From a virus, in IMG/VR virus record IMGVR_UViG_3300032087_003691, positions 1-22,463 of that record: DNA of 22,463 nt; one strand, 5' to 3'. The notes under the pieces were generated by a model. The model worked only from the letters and a program-made list of their open reading frames with translations, did no database searches and was not told where the DNA came from. The translations under genes and the position numbers were made by a program. Shown piece after piece: positions 7,578 through 14,307 of the stretch (positions are counted from its first letter, which is position 1; each line of letters begins with the position of its first letter).

Positions 7578-8846
7578 TTATCCCACGTAAATGCCAGCTG
7601 GGATATTCTCAAGAACCTTCCTGCCAGAGTCCTGCATTGAAGAATCAATTTCAGCCAGCTTGTCATATGTTGTATCATCAAGAATAACCTTAAGTTCATC
7701 TCTCAACTGATCCATTTCGGTTCTAGCCTGCGATAGTAGTTCGGAGGCATTCAAAGTTACTGATTCGCCCGGAATTGGAACGGTTGCAAACTTGCCTCTT
7801 ACCTGTCCTAGGATTTCTTTTGTTAGAGCCAATGCAAATCTGCGGATCCACTGCTTACCAATAGCATTAATGTTTTCGTATGGGATGTTCTCAAATGGAA
7901 GTGTGTTAATGTTGTTAACACCCTTTGCGCCACCATCTATTCCTGGCTGGTCGTCCCAAGGTTCATACTGATTATTAATTGTAAACTGAACCCAGAACTT
8001 CTCTGGTGAAGTTGAGTCAGGCACCGGAAAGATTCTTAACTTGTTGTCGTGAATCTCATAGGAGTAATGTGACACTCTTGTCCAAAGCGCATCTTCGTAA
8101 GCCATCGCTTGAAGTTTGTTTTGCCAAGTTGGGACAATTTCAAAGCTAGAATCATCAGCGTATTGTCCATAAGTTCTTAAGTTTCCGACAACGGAGAAAC
8201 CACCATAGTAGCCATAGAATCTCCACATTGCTCGTGGAGTCTTGAAGAATACTTTTCTAATGGTTATTCTTTTATCTCCGACCTGTTGGAAGTAAGGGAC
8301 AGATGAGCTATTGGCCGAAGATGCGGAAATGATAGTTTGTAAATTGTAATCCTGTTGATTAACCACTCTATCTACCGATGCAGAATAAATTGGTGTTGTT
8401 CCGCCAAAACCAGCCTCGGTGGCAAGACCTTCTGAAATCCTGCGAACATAACCATAATCAAACTTTGGATAACGAAGGGCAATATCTGACCCGGATAGAG
8501 AGCTTCCTGATACAATCTGACCGTCCTCGTCAAAGGATCCGGTTGTTGCACCAAGATAAGAAGAAAGAGAATTCTTTGTTTGAAATAAGTTTACCAAATA
8601 AGAATATTCTAAAACTGCTTCTTCGTAAGCAGCGTATACGTTTCCTTCTGCCAATTCAATATCCAACACATCGCCGCCCAACTTCTTATAAGTGTAAGCA
8701 ACTTGATCAGCGGCGCCAGATAAAAACGCTGTTGAGCCTGCGTATATAGCGAACGGCAACGTTGCTGCTACATTTGCTGCGGCTCCAGTCACCGGAAGAA
8801 TATTAGCATTTGATGTTGATGCTGGGTTTAAATTTGGAATTGCCAT
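7578..8846 (-). CDS. 13: Neck / head-completion protein (T4 gp13-like)
   Basis: The 422-aa product has an N-terminal region YKKLGGDVLDIELAEGNV (residues 53-70) followed by AAYEEAVLEYSYL. This matches the gp13 pattern of a short 'LG.p...ieL.......i..Al..Y' helix pair. Near the C-terminus (about 333-374) it has RRFALALTKEILGQVRGKF and PIPGESVTLNASELL, which closely follow the gp13 C-terminal motif around LGxVRGKF. T4 gp13 is 309 aa and, with gp14, forms the connector joining portal to tail. The extra length is in the centre, a beta-rich, aromatic region (MWRFYGYYGGF). The ATG at 8846 has AGAGGA about 10 nt upstream and a CTATTTA motif 27 nt upstream. It is the first gene after the capsid gene hairpin. 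Confidence 0.75.
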   Translation of the reverse strand: MAIPNLNPASTSNANILPVTGAAANVAATLPFAIYAGSTAFLSGAADQVAYTYKKLGGDVLDIELAEGNVYAAYEEAVLEYSYLVNLFQTKNSLSSYLGATTGSFDEDGQIVSGSSLSGSDIALRYPKFDYGYVRRISEGLATEAGFGGTTPIYSASVDRVVNQQDYNLQTIISASSANSSSVPYFQQVGDKRITIRKVFFKTPRAMWRFYGYYGGFSVVGNLRTYGQYADDSSFEIVPTWQNKLQAMAYEDALWTRVSHYSYEIHDNKLRIFPVPDSTSPEKFWVQFTINNQYEPWDDQPGIDGGAKGVNNINTLPFENIPYENINAIGKQWIRRFALALTKEILGQVRGKFATVPIPGESVTLNASELLSQARTEMDQLRDELKVILDDTTYDKLAEIDSSMQDSGRKVLENIPAGIYVG

Positions 8847-8873
8847 GTAAGAATCCTCTTTTTGCTCTATTAA

Positions 8874-8880
8874 TAAATAG
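8874..8880 (-). promoter_or_regulatory. CTATTTA late-promoter-like motif before the gp13-like gene
   Basis: The minus strand reads CTATTTATTAATAGAG, starting at the last base pair of the capsid-gene terminator stem and ending 27 nt before the ATG at 8846. The 14-base core CTATWTAWTAATAG is shared with the site before the tube gene. Confidence 0.45.
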
Positions 8881-8911
8881 AAAGCCCCACCTCAAAAGAG
8901 GCAGGGCTTTC
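8880..8911 (-). terminator. Terminator hairpin after the major capsid gene
   Basis: The minus strand has GAAAGCCCTGCCTC / TTTT / GAGGTGGGGCTTTC, a 14-bp stem with two G-U wobbles. It is followed by TATTTATTAATAG, a T/A-rich tail. It lies 28 nt after the capsid stop (8940). It may stop or thin transcription after the most expressed gene. Confidence 0.7.
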
Positions 8912-8939
8912 ATTATTTTGACCTTAAGTCAGGCTAGGA

Positions 8940-10688
8940 CTATACGAGTCCTCTGCAGACAACCAAGCCGTACATGTCCGGACGGACCATCTTCTTGGCG
9001 TAACGGGTCATGACACCCTTACGAGGTACGAAGTCCTCTACACCGAAGATTGTAGGTGTGGTCTGTAGTGGTACGTATGGTGCGTACACGTAGCCGCTCT
9101 CAAGGAAGCTGGAGCCACGTCGACCAACGAGGATCAACTGACGTGGGAAGTATGGGTCAACCATAACATCAAACTTCTTGGAGAGGGAACCAACGCGAAC
9201 AGCGCCGATATCACCGCGATCAGCATCGGCTGTAACGTTTGCACGGAAGCCAGCTGTGAACTCAAGGATGTTGGCAACTTCTGGTCCGCAGACGACGAAG
9301 TTGGCAGCACCGCGAAGAGTCTTGCGGTGGATCTGAGCGGAGACGTCGTTGATTGTCTCAACGAGTGTCTCGTACCACTCGGATACGTTACCAGTGAAGT
9401 CAGCTACACCGGAAGCCAAAACAGCACCTGTCTCTCGGTTTAGGAACTCACCTGGGTTACGGGACCAGTAACGTGTACCAGCCTCTGCACCACGTACAAG
9501 ATCCTCAAGGATCTCGCGATCGATCTCTAGAGCGATCTGCTCGGAGAGGATCTGTGTAAGCTCAACCTCGGCGTCAAGGTTGTGGTAAGCGTTGAGGTCT
9601 TGACCCAACTCTGGTGTCCACTTAGCCTTGAGCTTCTTGGTTACAGCTGTGACTGCTACGGAATCGACACGGATGTCGATCTCGGGGATGTCTTCACTTC
9701 CCTCAAGACCCCAATCGGCAGCGCCGACGAGGGAGCCAAGGGCACCACCAGCGTTGAAGTTGTCTTCCATAGCGAATGTGATAGCAACACCACCACCAGA
9801 ACCACTTGCGAGTGAAGCGGAAAGGGCGCCGGCTGTTGCAGCTGCATTGTAAGAAACGAGTGTTAGCAAGATTGTATCACCATCATCAGCAACGATGTCA
9901 TCAAAACGAGTTAGACGACGAACCAAGTTTTCATTAGCAGAGCCTGTGTAAGTAATAGTAATGAAGTCGTTAGGGTTCAATTCAGAACCAGCGGCTGTAT
10001 CAACAGCAGCCTTGCTGATTGTACCAACAGCGAATGTAGAGCCAGATGGAAGATCTGGATCGAACTCTAGCAAACGGTCAACGTTGAAGCCAGCGGTTGG
10101 GAATGTACCGTTGCCAACAACAGAGCCTGTACCAACTACACCGAAAGCAACAATTGTAGGTGTTAGGCTTACGGAACCTGTTGGAGAGGAGTAGCCGTTG
10201 TTGAGTGCGTAAGGACCACGCTCGGCGTTGTCTTCCGAGAGAAGAACACCACCTGTGATCTGGGAGCCAACTCGGCCACCACCGTAGACTGATGTGTTTG
10301 TCTGGTAACCAAGACGTGGGTTATCAGCAACAGCACCATCACCAATCTCTGTGGAGAAGGTGAAGTCAAGGAAGAAAATGAGACCTGATGGAAGGCTCAT
10401 TGGCTGAACGCTAACAAGATCGTTGGCGATCAAGGAACCGAATACTCGGCGTACTAGTGGGAATGCAACAGCTGCAAAACCCTCAACGTCTCCAGCAGCC
10501 ATGCTGGAAGACTCACGGAGAAGCTCTTTTGCCTGATTCTCAAGCAAACGGGCCATACCGTTCTTCTGGTTATCGTCGGAAATGCCCTCAAGAAGACCAG
10601 TCTGCTCCCACTTGTTAATAAGTGCAGCACCCTCGGTCGAGAGGTCACGATTGACGATACCTTCTGTCAATCTTTCTACAATAGACAT
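8940..10688 (-). CDS. 23: Major capsid protein (T4 gp23-like)
   Basis: The 582-aa product has GFAAVAFPLVRRVFGSL (residues about 69-85), IANDLVSVQPMSLPSGLIF and the C-terminal FLESGYVYAPYVPLQTTP, which are strong gp23 signatures. It forms the hexamers of the HK97-fold shell. The N-terminal ~59 residues look like the removable delta domain: L57-R58-E59, followed by Ser60, fits the (L/I)-x-E rule of the gp21 protease and aligns with T4 cleavage after FLTE. The mature protein would be about 523 aa. Ribosome site AGGAGGT lies about 9 nt before the ATG. Codon choice looks more regular than in neighbours, as expected for high expression. It follows the scaffold gene as in T4 (22-23) and ends before a hairpin. 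Confidence 0.97.
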   Translation of the reverse strand: MSIVERLTEGIVNRDLSTEGAALINKWEQTGLLEGISDDNQKNGMARLLENQAKELLRESSSMAAGDVEGFAAVAFPLVRRVFGSLIANDLVSVQPMSLPSGLIFFLDFTFSTEIGDGAVADNPRLGYQTNTSVYGGGRVGSQITGGVLLSEDNAERGPYALNNGYSSPTGSVSLTPTIVAFGVVGTGSVVGNGTFPTAGFNVDRLLEFDPDLPSGSTFAVGTISKAAVDTAAGSELNPNDFITITYTGSANENLVRRLTRFDDIVADDGDTILLTLVSYNAAATAGALSASLASGSGGGVAITFAMEDNFNAGGALGSLVGAADWGLEGSEDIPEIDIRVDSVAVTAVTKKLKAKWTPELGQDLNAYHNLDAEVELTQILSEQIALEIDREILEDLVRGAEAGTRYWSRNPGEFLNRETGAVLASGVADFTGNVSEWYETLVETINDVSAQIHRKTLRGAANFVVCGPEVANILEFTAGFRANVTADADRGDIGAVRVGSLSKKFDVMVDPYFPRQLILVGRRGSSFLESGYVYAPYVPLQTTPTIFGVEDFVPRKGVMTRYAKKMVRPDMYGLVVCRGLV

Positions 10689-10716
10689 TTTTAATATACC
10701 TCCTGAATGTTATTGT

Positions 10717-11790
10717 TTATTTATTCAAACCTGCTAAACGCAGCATACGACCCATAGTTGGGTCTTTAGTTGCCTCGTTGTTTCTCTTAGAATTGATCAA
10801 AAGCGATGTAGGTCTTTGAACTGCTTCACGAAGTGTTTGTGGACGTGTTCTCTGATCAGGAGTGGACCCCACTGCGTTTTGAATTGTTTCAAAAATCATA
10901 CTTGCTTCTTCAACAGAATTGGCAGATTGAACAGCCTCGACAATTTGTGCTTTTTGTCGCTCATTCAAGGAGGCGCTGCTCAAAGCCTTGTTTTGATAAA
11001 CAAGCTTGGCGTTATCAAGATTCAACTTTGTAAGTTGATCCTTTGCTTCAACAATGAGAGCACGAAGCTCTCTGTTAGATTCTGTAAGTTCGGAGATTTT
11101 GGATTCGTAAAGAGCAGCGTCAGATACAACATCAGATGCTGTCTCCTCTTCTAACTCATCCTCATCTTGCTCCTCAAGGTGGGCAGCCTGGGCAGCTGCC
11201 ATTGCATCATTGTTTGCTTGCTCAACGCTATTGTTAGCGGAGTTAACAGAAGACCAACCTTGTGGGCGCGGAACCATGTCAACAACTAGTTCTTCTACTA
11301 GTTCTTTAATAAACTCTTCGGATAGATTAAGATCCTCGTCTTCTTCTAGTGGCTCAACTGGTGTGGCGCCTAGTTCGGCGGCATCTTCCTTGGCATCGCG
11401 ATTGGCCATCTGATCTAGTGGGTCGCCGCCTGCCATGTCTTCAGCCATCTCTAGAGCGTCGGTAAGGTCTCCCTCTCCAACAACTTCATCTTCCTCTTTT
11501 AAGCGCTCCTTAAGAGCATCAAAATCAATCTCAACAATTTCGTCTTCTTCAAGAGCATCTAACTCTTCGTTCTGGAATGCGTAAGGAACCTCGTCTGTGA
11601 ACTCTGTAAGAGTGTCGTCTTCTTCTAGATCTACTGGAGCTTCCTCTAAGTCTTCTTGTTCTAGCAAAGTATCTAAAGCTTTCTTAACTTCTCCCGAATA
11701 CTTCTCTAATACAACATTTTCAGCATTCTTTAATGCTGCTTCCTTAAGGGCTTTGGCGTCTACGATCGCCTCTTCTAACAGTGAAGACAT
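10717..11790 (-). CDS. 22: Prohead core scaffold protein (T4 gp22-like)
   Basis: I place the start at ATG 11790 (357 aa). GGAG lies 7 nt upstream, whereas the longer frame opens only with TTG at 11820 and overlaps the promoter-like motif. The protein is very acidic in the first two thirds (LDALEEDEIVEIDFDALKER and other E/D-rich stretches) and coiled-coil-like later (SKISELTESNRELRALIVEA). It ends DPTMGRMLRLAGLNK, resembling gp22-family C-termini. It is directly upstream of the capsid gene, as in T4. Such proteins fill the prohead, shape the shell and are cut into small peptides by the gp21 protease. Many (L/I)-x-E sites are visible, for example at residues 5-7 (L-E-E). Confidence 0.9.
   Translation of the reverse strand: MSSLLEEAIVDAKALKEAALKNAENVVLEKYSGEVKKALDTLLEQEDLEEAPVDLEEDDTLTEFTDEVPYAFQNEELDALEEDEIVEIDFDALKERLKEEDEVVGEGDLTDALEMAEDMAGGDPLDQMANRDAKEDAAELGATPVEPLEEDEDLNLSEEFIKELVEELVVDMVPRPQGWSSVNSANNSVEQANNDAMAAAQAAHLEEQDEDELEEETASDVVSDAALYESKISELTESNRELRALIVEAKDQLTKLNLDNAKLVYQNKALSSASLNERQKAQIVEAVQSANSVEEASMIFETIQNAVGSTPDQRTRPQTLREAVQRPTSLLINSKRNNEATKDPTMGRMLRLAGLNK
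10718..10725 (-). promoter_or_regulatory. T4-late-like AATAAATA element before the capsid gene
   Basis: The minus strand reads TTTGAATAAATAAACAATAAC, overlapping the scaffold stop codon and about 30 nt before the capsid ATG. It differs from the T4 late consensus TATAAATA only in the first base. The other genes here carry CTATTTA instead, so this could be a separate promoter class or chance in an AT-rich gap. Confidence 0.35.
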
Positions 11791-11823
11791 ACAAATACTC
11801 CAAATCTGATGACTCGTCAAAAA

Positions 11824-11830
11824 TAAATAG
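11824..11830 (-). promoter_or_regulatory. CTATTTA late-promoter-like motif before the scaffold gene
   Basis: The minus strand reads AAAACACTATTTATTTTTGACG, ending 33 nt before the ATG at 11790. AAAATAAA and TTTATTTT flank ACACTA as an AT-only inverted repeat. The 86-nt gap 11821-11906 otherwise shows no clear terminator. Confidence 0.45.
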
Positions 11831-11906
11831 TGTTTTATTTTTTCAAATGACTAAAACTATTGGATTTAGAATAATGTTACTTTTTGTGTATTTAGTGACT
11901 TATACA

Positions 11907-12626
11907 TTAAAGAGCGGCATACTCAAACCCGTTGAAATTCCAATCAGTGATGGACCAAGTTACCTGAACATTTCCACCACAAGAGAGATAAGCGTAGCGC
12001 GCACCACCAGCACGGTCGAACTTTTTAGCAGTTCCAAATGTGCTCCATGTAGGCGATGCTCCGGAGCCGCCTTCATACCAAGTTACTGTTTCGCCAACAA
12101 TCGTGAAGCGAATCCAATTGTAATTTGTGGTTGTTGCTGCAGTCGAAACCGGTCCCTGTGCATTGCTGTTTCCAACACAATACCCGGAAAGTCCTGTGCC
12201 GCGACCAACACGAATACCTACGAGACCTGCTTGGTTAGACGCGCCATCCTCGCCAGATCCAACCCCCATAAAGAATTGTGAAGTACCACTAGCCGCGGAC
12301 GTCTTGACGCGGCAAGATACATCCACATCACCCATCATCGCGGTTGGCCACCATATACGAGAAGCAAGGTACCAAGCTGACCCATTAGCAGTCTCGTCTG
12401 CTGTATTGTTGGTGACCATAGTAAAATCTGTTCCATTATCATCAATAGAAACAAAATGGGCGCCTGGATCATGAACCGTGGCTCCGTTGGCTAGTGTAGC
12501 ATCTAGGGTTGCACCATCTGCTATACTAGTAGGAGTTCCGGCAACAGGAGATAACCTTTTATCTAATTCGGTATTGCCTGCAGCTGCCTGCAGCAACCAG
12601 ACGCCATTTTCAAATACTAATGCCAT
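11907..12626 (-). CDS. Beta-rich lectin-like virion protein, function unknown
   Basis: The 239-aa product is rich in Gly, Ser, Thr and Trp with few charged residues. It opens MALVFENGVWLLQAAAG and has segments such as GSAWYLASRIWWPTAMMG, FFMGVGSGEDGAS, NWIRFTIVGETVTWYEGG and QVTWSITDWNFNGFEY. Regularly spaced Trp/Tyr on predicted strands suggest a jelly-roll or concanavalin-like carbohydrate-binding fold. No signal peptide or membrane helix is seen. It lies between a fibre gene (12 nt gap) and the scaffold gene. AGGA lies about 8 nt before its ATG. It may be a head decoration, fibre tip or receptor-binding accessory. Family not recognised; the fold idea rests on composition only. Confidence 0.75.
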   Translation of the reverse strand: MALVFENGVWLLQAAAGNTELDKRLSPVAGTPTSIADGATLDATLANGATVHDPGAHFVSIDDNGTDFTMVTNNTADETANGSAWYLASRIWWPTAMMGDVDVSCRVKTSAASGTSQFFMGVGSGEDGASNQAGLVGIRVGRGTGLSGYCVGNSNAQGPVSTAATTTNYNWIRFTIVGETVTWYEGGSGASPTWSTFGTAKKFDRAGGARYAYLSCGGNVQVTWSITDWNFNGFEYAAL

Positions 12627-12638
12627 TCTATTATCCTT

Positions 12639-14201
12639 TTATGTAGTAGAGACGATTCCCCAACCATATCCTCTCGCTGAAGAAGAAAAGGCCGTAATTG
12701 TTAACGCGCCGTAATTTGTTTGGATCTTTGCAGCAGTCCCACCATCAATCTTTTGTGATCCCGAAGGTTTGACAACAACGTTATTAGTTGATCCAGATCC
12801 GAACAAATCTTTAACTGTGTAAGTTAAGCCAATTTGATCATCTGTTGTAATCCCGGGCAATGTTCCAGTGACTACAGATCCGGTACAATCTACGACAAAT
12901 GTCTGAAAGCCTTCAATATTAAAATTTGAAGTTTGAACTTGTGATATAGCCTGATGATAGTCTGTACTGCGAAGTTTAAATTCACCCTCAAAAACATCAA
13001 GTAAATCTTTACCTCCGAATGTGTATCTTATGCCCTGACCAATATTGATAGAGCCGTTGGCTGAGGATGTTACCTCTATGCCCACAGATGCTGTGATTGT
13101 TGGGACAGACAATATATCAGAAGAGAATGTGAATGGAGAGTGGCTTGTGATTTGACCGTTAGTGGTTGATACCAACACTCTGTCTGCCGGTATGCTAGAA
13201 ATATAAACGTCCCCTATATACAAGCCTGATCCCGAAATATTCACGGATGCTGAAATATCCCCCCCTACCGTAAGAGTATGGTCTGGGTTTGTGTTGTTAA
13301 TACCCACTCTATTAGCCGAAGCTGAAATAAAAATTGTGTTGTCTTGTATTGTTTGATCTGTATCGTTCCCAATAAATAAATGACCTTTATCTAAGTTGGG
13401 AGTATCATTTGCTCTACCAGCACCACCAACTTTGATTTGCCCATTAGAACTAATACCATTGCGAACAACCTTGCCGATGTTTTGCACTAGGTTGCTAGAG
13501 CCTGTTGGTTTAACGTTAGTGAATGTACCCGCTGTTCCACCGGAGCCTGTGTTCACATAAAGAATATCACCTTCCGAGAATGAATGTCCGGGGGATATGT
13601 TGTTTAGATTTAAGCCGTCAAGAGAACCAAAGGTTGCAACTTGAGTGTTAGTATTATTGCTGGCCGAAAACGCACACAATCCAAAGGCGGGCATCTTAGC
13701 AGGGTCATCGCAAGCAGCAAGACCAATGGTCGGCGTTGTTCCCGATAATCCTTTGATATATACGACTTTGCCTTTTCCAATACCGCCAACTTCATCAACT
13801 TTGGCGACAAATAAGATAGCACCTTCCAAGTCGCCGTAGAATTCTTTGCCGTCTTCAAGGCGAACGTTGCCTGATATAAGAACATCACTTGTTGCTGGAT
13901 CCCAAAGTAAATCACTAGAGCCACTTAGATCACCAGATACAGGAGAGTCAAATCTAAACTGTAAAGAATATTGAGGACCATCAGCAACTTCAACCGCTGA
14001 TGCTGTAACGTTTGTTAGGTTTGATCCATCACCATAAAAGGCAGATGCTGATATGTTTGCGGATGCTGATAAGGATCCTGCACCGTCTGTTGTTAATAAA
14101 GCGGAGCCACTAAAGGATCCACTGCTATTGAATTGTATGTCTCCGTTAGAGCCTCCCGGTGATGTTGAGCCTCCACCCGGTCCATATACCCATCCTGACA
14201 T
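12639..14201 (-). CDS. Modular fibre protein, second copy of a shared fibre module
   Basis: The product has 520 aa. The Gly/Ser-rich N-terminus (YGPGGGSTSPGGSNGDIQFN) leads into short modules: ISASAFYGDGSNLTNVTASA, a SLQFRFDSP segment, RVGINNTNPDHTLTVGG and ISASVNISGSGLYIGDVYIS. The last ~45 residues are KPSGSQKIDGG, then QTNYGALTIT and YGWGIVS. The first, second and last blocks recur in the neck-fibre protein at 16153-17700, so the genes share ancestry by module duplication or shuffling. The VGINxxxPxHxLxVxG pattern is common in phage fibres. It probably trimerises into a beta-structured fibre on head, neck or tail. CAGGAG lies about 11 nt before the ATG at 14201, with a CTATTTA motif 22 nt upstream. 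Target and attachment site cannot be told. Confidence 0.8.
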   Translation of the reverse strand: MSGWVYGPGGGSTSPGGSNGDIQFNSSGSFSGSALLTTDGAGSLSASANISASAFYGDGSNLTNVTASAVEVADGPQYSLQFRFDSPVSGDLSGSSDLLWDPATSDVLISGNVRLEDGKEFYGDLEGAILFVAKVDEVGGIGKGKVVYIKGLSGTTPTIGLAACDDPAKMPAFGLCAFSASNNTNTQVATFGSLDGLNLNNISPGHSFSEGDILYVNTGSGGTAGTFTNVKPTGSSNLVQNIGKVVRNGISSNGQIKVGGAGRANDTPNLDKGHLFIGNDTDQTIQDNTIFISASANRVGINNTNPDHTLTVGGDISASVNISGSGLYIGDVYISSIPADRVLVSTTNGQITSHSPFTFSSDILSVPTITASVGIEVTSSANGSINIGQGIRYTFGGKDLLDVFEGEFKLRSTDYHQAISQVQTSNFNIEGFQTFVVDCTGSVVTGTLPGITTDDQIGLTYTVKDLFGSGSTNNVVVKPSGSQKIDGGTAAKIQTNYGALTITAFSSSARGYGWGIVSTT

Positions 14202-14223
14202 ATTGATTTTTCTCCTGCTTCCT

Positions 14224-14230
14224 TAAATAG
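14224..14230 (-). promoter_or_regulatory. CTATTTA late-promoter-like motif before the modular fibre gene
   Basis: The minus strand reads GAGCAACTATTTAAGGAAG, ending 22 nt before the ATG at 14201 and about 12 nt after the terminator U-tract of the preceding gene. Confidence 0.45.
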
Positions 14231-14242
14231 TTGCTCAAAACT

Positions 14243-14273
14243 AAAAAGGGAGCCCCCCTTTCGGAGGACCCCC
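14243..14273 (-). terminator. Rho-independent terminator after the repeat-rich fibre gene
   Basis: The minus strand has GGGGGTCCTCC / GAAA / GGGGGGCTCCC followed by TTTTT. This is an 11-bp stem with three wobble pairs, a GNRA-type GAAA tetraloop and a U-tract. It lies 34 nt after the stop at 14308. It is the most textbook terminator in the window. Confidence 0.85.
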
Positions 14274-14307
14274 AATTTATTAGCAGGATTAACCAGCTAG
14301 TTCTAGA

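Noticed and set aside
10717-11820. Longer scaffold ORF beginning with TTG at 11820
   Set aside because: The ATG at 11790 has GGAG at good spacing, and the longer form would run into the promoter-like motif.
11781-12281. Plus-strand ORF of 166 codons
   Set aside because: Antisense to the lectin-like gene and the scaffold leader, with no recognisable domain. All confident genes are on the minus strand.
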